From NCBI RefSeq assembly GCF_000346465.2, contig NC_034014.1, forward strand, positions 1,540,854 to 1,604,853: a stretch of DNA of 64,000 bases, written 5' to 3'. How positions within the stretch are numbered: the stretch's first letter is position 1; the number at the start of each line of letters is the position of its first letter. The position numbers and the translations under genes are program-made. The DNA is from Prunus persica. Its lineage: Eukaryota > Streptophyta > Magnoliopsida > Rosales > Rosaceae. Of the stretch, positions 1 through 12,075 are shown piece after piece. Under the pieces are notes generated by a model. That model was given only the letters and a program-made list of their open reading frames with translations. It did not search any database and had not been told where the DNA came from.

Positions 1-1669
1 TCTGATGCGATCCTTAGGTCGTCACGAGCGCATAGGAATTCGCGGATCTCAATTTGGATACCGTTTGAGCCTCGAATGGATTTTTCATATTGTGCGATTA
101 TCGGGTTCAATACTGTTGAGCCGTTGGATCGTAATCAATGGTAGATATGTTATTCTAGATAATTTTAGAAACGTGTAGGATTCGACGGATTGTGAATCGG
201 AGTCCCGGATACTCCGAAATCGCGAACCCTAGGGCTAGGGTTTAGAAATTATGCGATTACACGATCGTGATTAATCCGACCGTCCGATTGACACCAATAC
301 CCTCAGGACATGTGTCCTAAATATATTGGACATTCTAGCGGCATCCGGATCATATTGTACCCGTGGGGTTCCGGATTGACTTTTTGGACTTTAGCGCTTT
401 TTGAGTCCCAAGATACCGCTAAACTACCCCACGTGGAAGGAAAGCTGTTATGGGCATAGGGATCACTTTAAATTGACTCACGTACTTTTAGGAGCCGGGG
501 ATAGGGTTTTTAATTTAATACTATCTTGTATTAATAGAATATTATAGTCATTGAATCAGGCACCCGGGCACCAGTTGACCCGCAGGAGGGACCTTCAAGA
601 GGTCCAGCGAGCTCAGACTACCAGTGAGTGGACTCTTTGTTTTAATAAATGAATTTAAGCAGTTCAATTTCAGTTATCAGCTGTTTTATTCTGTTAAATA
701 TTTTATGTTGCATGCTGCCGAGTGACATTTCCTTTAAAGAATATAGGAACAGATATTCTTGTTCATTATCAGATAAATGGCAGCAGAATTTTAAAGGTTA
801 CAGAAACTTTATATTTTCTTAACTCACCTTGTACCCAGTTATTAAATGTTGCCTTCGGTTTATATTTCGTGCCTTCGGTTTAGTCAGCATGCTTGACAGT
901 TGCCCCACGAGTTCGAACTCGTGTGGAGCGAGTAATGCGGATAAAGGTGGACTACGGTTCCCTGAATCCTGCGAGTTGCGGCTCGGACTGACTTCGTGTC
1001 ACTGAGACCTGCGAGTATGTGTCACCCATGGTGATGCAAGGAATTGACGGAAATAAGGATTTGACGGAAGTAAGGGTACACCTAGGTGATAGTTTAAACT
1101 GTTTTCAAATATATATAATTATCTACATGCATTGATTTCAGACATAAAGAAAATAAGCTAGTTTATATAACCGTTTTTACAGTGGGGTTAGTATGTTCAT
1201 ATGGTATTTTCTAAACTCTGTTTTTTGGGTCCACTCACCCTTTTTGTTGTTTTGCGCCCCCAGGCAGCAGACGTGCACAGGAATCCACCACCGGGCTACT
1301 TCCCATCTTCCGCGCCTTTCTTCTGATGTAGGATTTTGTTTTGTAAAAAGATTCACTCTTTTGTAAATTCTTAGTAATCGCTCTGATGTTTTGCCCTAGA
1401 CTGAGCTTTGAACTCTTGGCATGTGTATATATATGTATGCTGGCAGTTGGTTGTATATATATACTTGTTTTGACAGGTGAAAATGTTTTGGTATTGAGCC
1501 AGATACAAGGGAAACTCTGCCGGTTTTTCGGTAGAAGTCAACCTTGTTATTTTTCTCGTGTTTTGTATAGAAGGGCAAATAGGTCATTTGTGTCCGACAT
1601 TCGCCAGGTGTCGGACACGCACAGGGTCTGGTTCGGATTCCAAAGCAGAATTTCGATCGGGTCCTGTCA
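1..1669 (+). repeat. 3' part of a gypsy-type LTR, family X
   Basis: This stretch carries no gene. It is related, in opposite orientation, to the two pieces at 33591-35171 and 24137-24517. Shared landmarks are 'aggattcgacggat' near 178 and its relative near 34180, the Gly/Thr-rich stretch near 1440, and the terminal 'gggtcctgtca' at 1659-1669, which is the reverse complement of the LTR end at 24137. The LTR ends in CA at 1669 and abuts a copy of the GH1 3' flank. Its beginning lies outside the window, so it could be a solo LTR or part of a complete element. Short open frames inside it (for example 1386-1775) show no recognisable domain. Confidence 0.7.
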
Positions 1670-2573
1670 GTTTATGTGCCTCGTTTATCCAAGTTTGTTG
1701 ACTTTATGCGGTCGAGGTGCTTTGGCCGGTTGTGGATATGGTTGGAGGGATATCTTATTGTCTAGATGTTGTTGATGTATCCTTCATGTGTTTGTATTAG
1801 TCCTTGTAATCAGTGCCCTTTACGACTAAATTATATATGTAATTTTTTCTAAATAAAAACGTTATAAATAAAAATAAAAACTAAAATAAATAAATGTTGA
1901 GCCTTGACTGAAATATTTGCTACTTATGGCATCTAGTTTGTCTTTTGAACTTAGAACAAAATACTAGTGTATAAATTCTTTATAAATCTGTTAAAAATTC
2001 AAAAGAAAATGCTCGATCAGGTGCTTATTTAAGAAAACGTCAAGTCGGCTATCAGCACAATACTTTTCTTCAAAAGAAAACTAATGTTGCTTGTATGATT
2101 AATTTCATGTGTACAAATTATACATAGACTTTAGCTTATATATATATATATTAATTTCAATACAATACTCCTTACGCCACATAAACTTTATCTTTCTTTA
2201 TAAACGAGATGATAATTTATTTTTCCAAAAGAAATCCAGCCATTGTGATCTGCCACAATGAGAGACTTTTTTTAATCCTGCACAATACCATCCATTTATC
2301 AAACAAAACAAAAAAATAAATAAAAATCCACCAGGCCTTTCCCAAAGCAAAAAGCTCATAAGAGACAAAGCCCACTCTCTATCCTTCTTCACCACACTGA
2401 GCATAACCATCAAACTAGACAGCCAGTTCCCAATTGTGGTAAATCTTTGGACACCACTTTATGGTTTAGAGGTGAACCAAACCAAGCTGCTTGGGCCTAG
2501 GGACAAAGGAACAATATATGCTCAGTAGACTCTTTAAATACGTTAGAAGAGAAAGTAAATGATACTATTCCTG
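1670..2573 (+). other. Inverted copy of the GH1 3' flank (left part)
   Basis: Read on the plus strand this matches the reverse complement of 13147-14030, just downstream of gene A, and of 22090-22990 downstream of gene B. Landmarks are 'gcctcgtttatccaag' at 1678, 'gatgtatccttcatgtg' at 1774 and 'cgttagaagagaaagtaaat' at 2541. The GH1 exons that should lie further left are absent because LTR X takes over at 1669. The block continues at 12076 after the Tat element. It therefore represents a plus-strand GH1 copy, tail to tail with gene A, of which only downstream DNA survives. Confidence 0.8.
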
Positions 2574-4205
2574 TGTTCACCTGTTTTATATTTGTTCCTG
2601 TGATGGTAGGGTAAAGTTTTCCATTGTCTCGAAAACCGTTGATTGGTCAACAAGTCAACTTTCTTTTGTGTGCGAGCGTGCCACTGCTATAGCATACTTC
2701 TTAAAAATAGATAACTTGAGCCACAAGTTACTAATTTCTAAACTGGCGATTGTGAATTTGGGTGAGGAATATCTCCCATGTAAGTTCTTTGCTTGCCTCA
2801 GACTGGTGAGGACTTCACAATTTTTCACAGTACAAAACTAGTAGTTCTGGCCAGAATAAATGATAAGAAAGTGAACTGTTTTCAGGCAGAACTGCCTATT
2901 ACAAAGCTCAAAAGGGAAGACCAACTTTAAAATGACAAAAAGAGCTTTGGACTTTAATTTCTGCCTGGATAGCTACTTTTGATCCAGGCTGGATTGGATG
3001 TGTTTGTGCTAGATTGGACTATCAACACCTTCAACTGTCAAGTTTCAGCTGTAAATCAATACCAAAGTTTGAGTTTGGCAGAGCTTTAATCTATTTCAAG
3101 CCCTGGAAGGCGCTTTGAATGGGCAAAATTGGAACCTCTTCAGTCTGGAAGGGGCAGAAGTGGCTGGATTGGATGATTACTTCAGGGCTCTCCATAAATT
3201 TGTTGAGGTTTTCATATTAGTAAAAATCCGAACTCTCCTTGATTTGGTTTATGCTGAACCAAATTTGTAACGAGAGAAATCTCGCTTTGAATGACTATTT
3301 CTCTGAAACTGAACTGAAGTTAGAGATTCTGGATTATAGCTGACTTGTTTCTTGTGGCTCAATGAGCTTTTGGTTGCTTCAGTGTTTTGAAGGTTTTTGA
3401 GATCAAGTGATCATTTTGAGTTTTTGTTTTGATTGAATTTTTTTTGCTGTCTTTTAAAATGGGCGGCAGATTTTCTAAAAAACAAGATCTTTTTATTTTT
3501 AAATGTCAAAAAGGGAAGTTATCTATTCTGGCAAATAAACCGTCAACAATCAGTTCTGAAGCAATCACTTCCCTGCTTTTCTTGAAAGAAAACCAACTCT
3601 CATTATTCTCTGTTTGTTCCTTGTAAAGAGAAAACTCAATTTGCCGTGATGGTCAGTTTGCTTTTCCTGTTTTGAACAACTTCCTTTCTCCCTACTTATC
3701 CCTTGAAATCGTAGTCTGCTTATCTCTTGGAAAGGCCACTTGCTTTGGTGCAGAGTCCCTTTATATATATGAAAATGGATTTTGATCTTCTTCCTTTGGC
3801 TGCAAAAATGGAGAAGTCCTCTTGTAAGACCTGCATTCATTAATTCTCTGTCAGCTCCTCTGTCATGGTTGAGATTTTTAACTTTTTCGAAGTCAGGTAG
3901 CCACGTGGGTTTTCTTGAGAATAGGCTTTCCAGAAAAAAAAAAAAAAAAAAACTGTTGACTTGTTGCTGGGTTTTTTTAGAGAAATGGTGAAATTTTTAA
4001 AAGATGGGTCCTAATCCAATTCTTTCTTCTAGATTTTTAAAGATTTGCTTGGTGGTCAATTTTGCCATTTATTTCGCAATTTTGCTGACTTACTTTCTGT
4101 TTTTACTTTTCTATCACTTCGTAAAAAAGCCCGATCTTCTGTTTTCCTGTTCCTGGACTTTTTGTGAGAAATGGGCTGGCGTGTGAATTCTTTTAGGCAC
4201 AAACA
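2574..4205 (-). repeat. 3' LTR of the Tat-type element
   Basis: The LTR begins TGTTCACCTG at 2574 and ends in ACA at 4205. It matches 10309-12075 along its length with many substitutions and indels, and is about 135 bp shorter. The bases after it (tccta, 4206-4210) resemble the target duplication tcctg, and the sequence continues into host flank. On its own it therefore looks like a solo LTR. Confidence 0.75.
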
Positions 4206-4355
4206 TCCTACTGTGTAATTTTGCCTCAGCCACCATCTAAGGGTTGGCCTGTGTTCGTGGCTATTCCTGATGACTGCAATTTTGGACTTCTGATGACAAT
4301 TGTTTACAGCATGGACGGTCTTTTTTTTTATTTATTTCTCTATGTAACAAGATTT
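4206..4355 (+). other. Extra copy of the host flank inside the Tat-type element
   Basis: About 150 bp ('ctgtgtaattttgcctcagc' onward) matches the host DNA that follows the right LTR at 12076-12225, and also the flanks at 12990-13147 and 21940-22085 in reverse. Host sequence is not expected between an LTR and the internal region. Similarity stops near 'aagattttgg' at about 4350, where the internal element sequence starts. Confidence 0.75.
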
Positions 4356-4359
4356 TGGA

Positions 4360-6925
4360 GAGTCCTCCGAATCTGTCAAGAATCTGTGCACTACTACCTT
4401 GGAGAGTCCTCTGAATCCGTCTGCTCCTGGCTCATTTTGGATGATCCAGATCTGGTTGCAAGTGTACTTCCCAGAACTGAGGTTTCCGGACATCGTTCTG
4501 CCTGAAGACTAGGTCATGGCTCTTTCGTTGATGTCAGCAGAAGTGCCCAAGCGCTCTATTGAAGAATACTTGATATTCTTTAGGCACTGCACCAAGAGAT
4601 CTGTTGCACAGTGGCAAATGGTGCTCAGGGGGACCTATCCTTGGTTTCAGCCTGGGTATAGACTGTTTGAGAAAAAGCCAGAAGAAGAAGAAGCCAGGAT
4701 TGATTTCAGGAAGAAGTTCCTGAGTGTAATGCTGCCCAGGGACATGCCCTTTGGTGGAGGCAAACCTCCCAACTATCATCTGGAGGCAGAAATGTATCAC
4801 CCCAATTTCTGCGCTGGGCAACTTGGTTGTCCTCAACTAATTCCTCTTAAGTAATACAGAAGCTGCAACCGGGCTACCTCTTGGGGGGACTCAGACAACC
4901 TAGACGTGCATAAGGACTGCAGATGCTCAGTTAATAAAATCAACAACGGTGTGGATGCTTTCTATCCATCATGGGAGCCTAATTCTTGCAGTTATGCCAA
5001 TTTTGATGCTTGGAGGAAGGCTAGGTTTTCTGGCCTGACGGACGCAAACACTGCTGTGAAGGTGTTGTTTGATACCTAGGATGTTGGCACTGTCTTGGAA
5101 GAATCAGATGCCAAGAAGTTTATTGTGCAACTTGTGAAGGGTATAAATGCCCAAGTAATTAAAGGAAAAGTCTCCAGTTTGGCCCTCCCTTTTTACTTCT
5201 GTTCTGCTTGTGATTTATCTCATTCTTTCCGGGTAATCCTAAACTGTTCTGCCTATTTTCTGCAGATCCTTCCATGACAACCAACCTTGGAGGACAAGCT
5301 GTTCAATCTGGGGAGGTGATTGGTAAGTTTCTGAATTCTGTCCTTCTCCCTTCCTTCTGCTGGATTGCGTTCTAATTCTTCATTCTTCTGTGTAGTTACT
5401 TCTGTTATAGTTGCTGGGGATCTAGAGCTCCCCTTTGGAGATGAAGAAGATTAGCATGAGTCCCTGGCAGAGCAACCAGCTGTTAAGGCCACTCCTTCTG
5501 CTGGAAGGAAAAGAAAAGAAGCTGCTCCTGCTTAGGACAGTGTTGTCCAGCTCGAAGTTTCTGGTAAGACTTTGATATCTTGAACTTTTTGATTTTATTC
5601 CGTTTTGTTCTGCCTATTTTCCTAACCTTTTTTCTTCTGTTTTTACAACTGAAAGTCCTCCTTCTCCTCCTCCTACTAGGTCGAAAAGACTTAGGAAAAG
5701 GATTGCAGTGGAATCTGAAGAGACAGAAGAGCCTGCAGCTGTTCTTACCAAAACTTCTGGAATTGATGAAGATCTGAGGGAAGCTTTTGAAGCTGTGGAG
5801 CAAGAGAAGGAATAAGAAAAAGAAAAAGACGTTCCCACAAAAGAGAAAGAAAAGGAGTTTGAAGAAGAGGCCGCATGATTATTTTACATATGTTCTTCTT
5901 CTAACTTCTGACTCATGTCCATCTGTAGGAGGAGATTCCCGCTGAGGTAATAGCAGAAAGCATTGCCTTGGCCAAACAACAAGAAAAAGCTCATAGGGCA
6001 GAACCCACAAGCTCAAAATTGGCCCTATTTGATGATGTGGAGGTAGATCATTCTGATGCTGCCCCAGAGCTTGAAGGGAGGCAAAACAACCTGTTGCTAT
6101 TCCTGAACCTGAGGTAACTTTTGTTTTGCTTTTGACTGCCTGGTTTTTTGCAGTTCTGTTCTATTTTGCTTCTAATACCTTTGTCTTTTTCAGGTGGAAA
6201 AAGATAGAACTGCTGGGGTTTTGACCGTGGCGATCAGTCCTCTTAAGCCTCCTATTATAGCTGTGAGTATTTGCTTGTTCTTGAGCTTCCTTTTGATTTT
6301 AGTTTTACATGAAACTAACTTGAGATCCTTTTGCAGATGCCTATCCATTCTATTCCTAATTCACCAGCCACTGCCTCATTTGTTGATCCAGAACTAGTAG
6401 AATTTGAAGCCATGGATCTGGATGCTTAGCTGGACAAGCTAGAAAAACTCAGCTCTACTCCTGGCAAGGCTAAATCCAAGGCAATGGATGAGGCAGTGGA
6501 CAAAGTAAAAATATGGCAGTCAAACGAGCTGGACTTGGATGAGAATAGAAAAGCCGTTGACCAGCTGATGAAGGATCTGGATCTGTTGCACAGGGAGAAC
6601 ATGGCTCCCAGACCTATCCTCGAGCTCAACTTAGGCCCGGCAAAGATGTGCTCAATCTCTACACTCGTTATGAAGATGCAAGGCTACGCATGAAGCCAAC
6701 CTGGCTGATTATCAAAACCAAAAAGCAGAACTGGATCAGATGGTGGTAGGTTACAAGGAGGCCAAGACTGCTGCTGATAAGCTGGAGAAACATATTGAAG
6801 AAATTCAAGCGCAGCTGGCTGGACTGAGGGAGAAGCAAAACAAGTTTGGGGCTGGACTGGGCACTAAGACCAAGGCCACTTTTCTTGTGCAGAACATGGT
6901 TGCAGCTTCTAGGCCAGCATTGTAG
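4360..6925 (+). pseudogene. Antisense extra gene of the Tat element, plant mobile domain, spliced and decayed
   Basis: This plus-strand gene runs against the element's own minus-strand pol, between pol and the 3' LTR. The 112-residue frame at 4516-4854 ends with 'YHPNFCAGQLGCPQLIP', which fits the conserved end of the plant mobile domain. Similarity continues with 'WRKARFSGLTDAN' near 5010, after a stop. Intron-like borders are visible, for example 5321 'ttggtaagtttctg', 'tgcag' near 5265 and 'tttttcag' at 6187-6194. Exons further right encode Lys/Glu-rich and coiled-coil-like segments (6484-6925). In-frame stops at 4857, 5080 and elsewhere make the present copy a likely pseudogene. Function is unknown; related antisense ORFs are known from Tat-lineage retrotransposons. 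Confidence 0.6.
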
Positions 6926-7181
6926 ATTGTAGAGGCCTCACTATATTTGGTGAAAGCATAACTCTGAACAAAAGAATTCAGGGAACAAAACAGACTTAAA
7001 GATAACACTTATAAGCATAACTCTGAACAAAAATTCGAACAACAATTCTATCTTGTTCATCCTCTATTCCAGGATCGGTTTGCACAGCCTGTGAATCCCA
7101 CATAGTTAGGTAGAATTTCTTCAGCCATTTGCCATTGATTGGTGCAGCATAAATATCTCCATCTCGATCCTGTAATCTGTA

Positions 7182-8690
7182 TTATCCCAGTCTAAGGACT
7201 CGCTGGATTATGAAAGGACCTTCCGATGTAGGTGACCACTTTCCATAACCAGCTATGTGTGTTCTGAGGGGCAGAACTACTTTCCAGATTATTTCTCCTT
7301 CTTCAAAACTTTTGTTTTTAACTCTTTTATTGTAGGCCCTTGATACAGCCTTTTTTCCTGCTAAGAGTTTGTTGAGGGTATCAATTCTACTGGCATCCAA
7401 ACCTTCTAGTTCTAGCAGCATTGCTTGAGAGTAGTCTTCTCCAATCAAATTGTGTTGCTGAGCAATTCTAAGAGATTGCACTGCTATTTTCATAGGCAGA
7501 ATTGCATCATGACCATAAGTTAGAGCATATGGGGTCATGCTAGTCACCTCTCTCTTTGAAGTTCTATATGCCCAGAGAGTTTCTGATAATTTCTCATGAC
7601 ACTGCTTTGAATTTTTCTCAAGCATTTTCCTGATAATGTTGATGATCACTTTGTTACTTGATTCTGCATATCCATTAGCTTGAGCATAATAAGGGGTAGA
7701 GTGAAGTAGTTTGAACTTGAATGCTTCTGCAATATCTAGCATTTCTCCAGATATGAAAGAAGATCCCCTGTCAGTTGTGATTGACTCTGGAATACCAAAC
7801 CTCTGTATAATCTGCTATTCTATGAAGGTGATGATCTCTTGAGATGTAGTCGATTTAATAGGTTTGGCTTCCACCTACTTGGTGAAATAGTCTGTAGCCA
7901 CAATGATAACATAATGTTGTTTGCTACTGGCTGGATAGATTTTACCAATGAGATCCTTTGCCCATCCTCTGAATGGCCATGGCTTAACCACTAGACTCAT
8001 GGGAACTGAAGGAGCCTGCTGGATTGGACCATGCCTTTGACAAGCCTCATATCCCTTGGAATACTCAATGCAGTCTTTCATCATGGATGGCCAAAAGTAG
8101 TCATACCTTCTAATTAACCAGCACATCTTCCTCCACCTTGATGAGCTCCACAGATTCCTTCATGGGTTTCTCCCAAATCTCCATTCCACATGATGTAGTT
8201 TAAGGCTATGATTCTGATCCTTTTTTCATAGGAAAGGTTTGGATAATGCAAATAATTGATTATAGGGAGCCTCCAATCTTCTTCAGTCATTATGGCAGTA
8301 TTGACATCTATTTCCATTCCTTTGATTAGGACAGATGGTAGGCTTTTCTTTCCTATCTTGATGATTCTTTGTACACAGTTTTCAGGCATTTGTATCCCTG
8401 TTGCTATTTGAGCCATTTCATTAGCTGCAAAGTTTTCTTCCCTTGGGATATATTCCCAAGTTGCTTCCCTAAATTCTGCCAGAGGGTTTCTAGTTGCCAC
8501 CAAATAAACACATAGAGAAGGATTTAGACACTTGTATTCTCCAGCAATCTCTTTTGACACCAGCATAGAATCTCCCAAAATTTCCACAGACTGGATTCCT
8601 AATTCTACCAGCATTTCAAGGCCAATGATTAAAGCTTCATATTCAGCCTTGTTGTTGGTGCATTGAAAATCTAGTTGAATAGAATGGTGG
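7182..8690 (-). pseudogene. Tat-type pol remnant: RNase H and integrase
   Basis: Read leftward, the order is as follows. An archaeal-type RNase H starts with 'CTNNKAEYEAL' (about 8675-8640) and 'VEILGDSMLV' (about 8570). An integrase zinc-binding segment ('YFWPSMMKDC', 'CQRHGPIQ') spans about 8100-8020, the integrase core starts near 7980, and the core end has 'STPYYAQANGYAESSNK' (about 7690-7640). A C-terminal segment follows to 7182. Frames break between 7742 and 7875 and near 8114. Reverse transcriptase and protease are absent, because gag sequence joins straight to RNase H near 8680. Confidence 0.75.
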
Positions 8691-10249
8691 TAGCTTTTGG
8701 TCTTTTGGTGGTTTTGTCAGAGCCTTGCAGCTGATGGGATGTTTTAATTTCGCCATTTTTGCCACGACAATTTCTCTTTCTTCCAAGCATTCTGTGCCTT
8801 CTTCTGATTCTACCTCAACCACATGTACTGAAGAAGATGGGGTTTTGTAATATGTGCCTTTGGAAGAGTTCCTCTTGTGTTGTTCTTCCTTGAGCAGCTC
8901 CTCGTACTTGGATGCTTTGTCTGCCAATTCTGCCAAATCTCCAAACAGCATCCCATCAAATCTCTTCCTTAGAGAGATTTTAAGGGCGGTTTGAGCCATT
9001 TAGATGAAGTGCCTTTCTTTCATAGGAATTCGGCTTTTCATTTTGAGCTTTCTGAACCTGGTTATGACGTCTTGAGCAGACTCATCTTTACTCTGTTGGA
9101 AGGCAGCAAGATCACTGATGGTGACTTATGGCTGAATCCTGAAATAGTAGTCATGGAAGACTTATGGCTGAATTCTATGGCTATGCACTGGACAGAAAAT
9201 CTACCTATATGCTCAATTGATGAAGCGTGGACGTCTTCTCCGTTGAACAATGTGAAGTTTGGCACCTTGAAACCTGGGGATAGAGATATTTGATCAAAAT
9301 AGGCCGAATATAGCTTTCTTTAGGTGGGCCTTTCTCCTCTTCTGGCTTCATGTTCCATCACCTCCTTGATCATTTTCTAAAGTGCCCTCATATCATTCAA
9401 AGCATTGACAGGATGCGGATTTCGCCCATGTTCTGGCTGGTTGTGCTCAATCATGTGCTCCATTCTGTATGGCTTGAGTAGAACTTCCTTTCTGTGTTCT
9501 TCCTCTTCTTCAAAATCTTGATGATTCCTCCAGTTTTCCCCTAGTCGGTTCCTGTCATTGTTGGCTAAGGGTTTAATTCCCGCTCTGCCTTTCCTACCTC
9601 ATGCTAGTGGAGGGAATGGATTGGGGTGCATCCTTCTGGGTCTGTAGGGCAACACAGCTGGTTGCTAAGGCAGAAGTGCCAATGGCTGATCACGTGGAGC
9701 CACAGGTTGTGGAATAGGTTGAGGTTTTGGCTGATTCTTGGGGGCCTGAACTGGTGCAGGGCCTTCTGGACGATCTGGAGCCTCATGTTCTTGGATGGGA
9801 AGGGCTCATCTCCTCTGTCCAACTTGGATTTCTCCACATCCTGGTATTCCAGCTATCTGTGCAATGAGAGGGTTCTTTTAGTATGGCCATGTCAGTCCTG
9901 GTGGAGATGCATAAGGGAGATCTAGCTGCTGGACCACCATATCTGGGTTTGGAATTCTAGCAATAGTAGCCTCACGGTACTTCTTGAACTGCCTGATAAC
10001 TTGCCATTGCATCATGGCTGTCATGTTGTTTAGAGTATCCTGGCTTATTTGCGCTGTGGCCTCCTATCGGAACACAACCTCTTGTATCTGGTTCAACCTT
10101 CTGGAGCCAGACTTGGAACGCCTACTCCTGGTACTACCATAGGGTGATTGCCTAGCATCACTTTCTTCTGACTCCAGTCCTTCCAGGAGAGCTGTTTGAT
10201 CTCTTTCCATGGCACATCGTGCATTCTGGCTAGAACTTTCAATATTCAT
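8680..10249 (-). pseudogene. Tat-type gag remnant
   Basis: The N-terminus lies at 10249-10064 (Ser/Arg-rich, 'MNIESSSQNARCAMERDQT'), close to the primer binding site. A weak capsid-like segment ('NFTLFNGEDVHASSIEHIG') lies near 9262-9200. The C-terminal part at 8999-8680 contains 'GDLAELADKASKYEEL' and 'PISCKALTKPPKDQKLP'. Frames are broken between these parts. The zinc knuckle that normally follows is deleted. Confidence 0.65.
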
Positions 10250-10290
10250 ATACTAGAGGATTTTTTCGAGAACATGTATACTGAGAGATC

Positions 10291-10305
10291 CCACTGGGCG
10301 TGCCA
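10291..10305 (-). other. Primer binding site of the Tat-type element
   Basis: Read on the minus strand, the bases just inside the right LTR are TGGCACGCCCAGTGG, three bases after the LTR end at 10309. The spacing and the TGG start are as expected for a tRNA-derived primer site. The tRNA was not identified. Its presence shows that this end of the element is the intact 5' end. Confidence 0.6.
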
Positions 10306-10308
10306 AAT

Positions 10309-12075
10309 TGTTCACCCGTTTTATATTTGTTCCTGTGATGGTAGGGTAAAGTTCCTCATTGTCTCGAAAATCATTGACTCGTCAACAAGTCAACTTTCTT
10401 TTGTGTGCGAGCGTGCCACTACTAGCAATAACAACCCTAGCAGACTTCTTTAAAATAGATAACTTGTGCCCCAAGTTATTGATTGCTAAACAGGTGATTG
10501 TGAATTTGGGTGAGGAATATCTCCCAAGTAAGTTCTTTTCTTGTCTCAAACTGGTGAGGACTTCACAATTTTTCACAGTACAAAACTGGTAGTTCTGGCC
10601 AGAATAAATGATAAGAAAGTGAACTGTTTTCAGACAGAACTGCCTATTACAAAGCTCAAAAGGGAAGACCAACTTTAAAAAGAGAAAAAGAGCTTTGGAC
10701 TTTAATTTCTGCCTGGATAGCTACTTTTGATCCAGGCTGGATTGGATGTGTTTGTGCTGGATTGGACTATCAACACCTTCAACTGTCAAGTTTCAACTGT
10801 AAATCGATACCAATGTTCGAATTTGGCAGAGCTTTAATGTATTACAATCCCTAGAAGGCTCTTTGAATAGACAGAATTAGAACCTCTTCAGTCTTGAAGG
10901 GGCAGAAGTGGCTGGATTTGATGATTACTGAGCTAGAACTGCACTGTAGTACCTGTTCTGCTTGATCACTCCATAAATTTGTTGAGGCTTTTATATTTGT
11001 AAAAACCAGGACTCTGCTTGATTTGGCTTATGCTGAACCAAATTTGTAACGAGAGAAATCTCGCTTTGAATGACTATTTCTCTGAAACTGAACTGAAGTT
11101 AGAGATTCTGGATTATAGCTGACTTGTTTCTTGTGGCTCAATGAGCTTTTGGTTGCTTCAGTGCTTTGAAGGTTTTTGAGATCAAGTGATCGTTTTGAGT
11201 TTTTGTTTTGATTGAATTTTTTTGGCTGTCCTTTGATCTGTTCACCTCCTCTCATATTTATAGGAAATGCTGGAGTGGAATTTTCAATCTTTAAAATGGG
11301 CGGCAGATTTTCTAAAAACCAGATCTTTTTATTTTTAAATATAAAAAAAGGGAAGTTATCTATTCTGGCAAATAAACCATCAACAGTCAATTCTAAGGCA
11401 ATCACTTCCCTGCTTTCCTTGAAAGAAACCCAACTCTGTTTGTTCTCTGTTTGTTCCTTGTAAAGAGAAAAACTCAATCCGCCATGATGGTCAGTTTACT
11501 TTTCCTGTTTTGAACAACTCCCTTGCTCCCTACTAATCTCTTGAAATCGTAGTCTGCTTCTCTAGGAAAGTCCACGTGCTTTGGTGCAGAGTTCCTTTAT
11601 ATATATAAAAAGGGATTTTGATCTTCTTCCTTTGGTTGCAAAATTGGAGAAGTCCCCCTGTAAGACCCGCCTTCATTAATTCTCTGTCAGCTCCTCTGTG
11701 ATGGTTGAGATTTTTGACTTTTTCAAAGTCAGGTAGCCAAGTGGGTTTTCTTGAGAATAGGCTTTCCAGAAATAATATGTTGTCTTGTTCCTGTGTTTTT
11801 TTTGAGAGAAACGGTGAAATTTTTAGAAGCTGGGCCCTAATCCAATTCTTTCTTCTAGATTTTTAACAATCTGCTTGGTGGTCAATTTTGACATTTATTT
11901 GGCAATTTTACTGACTTGCTTTGTGTTTTTACTTTTCTATCACTTCGTAAAAAAACATGGACATTTGGCGCGGATTGGGCTTTTCCTTTGGAGTCAAAGC
12001 CCGGTCTTCTGTTTTCTTGTTCCTGGGCTATTTGTGAGAAATGGGTTGGCGTGTGAATTATTTCATGCCCAAACA
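10309..12075 (-). repeat. 5' LTR of the Tat-type element
   Basis: The LTR runs from TGTTCACCCG at 10309 to AAACA at 12075 and is followed by the target duplication tcctg (12076-12080). It is 1767 bp long and clearly diverged from its partner at 2574-4205, so the insertion is not recent. Short open frames inside it (for example 11212-11463) are present in both LTRs and show no known domain. Confidence 0.8.

Larger units (their letters stand above)
2574..12075 (-). mobile_element. Degenerate Ty3/gypsy retrotransposon, Tat type
   Basis: Two related LTRs (2574-4205 and 10309-12075) bracket a minus-strand gag and pol remnant and a plus-strand extra gene. The outer ends are flanked by the same 5 bp, tcctg (2569-2573 and 12076-12080). 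Related DNA at 13139-13150 and 22076-22090 shows the unoccupied site. Archaeal-type RNase H, the integrase motif 'STPYYAQANG' and the antisense extra gene near the 3' LTR all fit the Tat lineage. Protease and reverse transcriptase are missing. The inner side of the left LTR is abnormal: it is followed by host flank, not by a polypurine tract. The element cannot be autonomous. Confidence 0.8.

Noticed and set aside
1386..1775. 129-codon open frame
   Set aside because: It runs from LTR X into the GH1 flank copy and has no recognisable domain; it is a chance frame.
4534..4836. 100-codon minus-strand frame opposite the plant mobile domain
   Set aside because: The plus-strand frame contains the domain motif; the minus-strand one shows no family resemblance.
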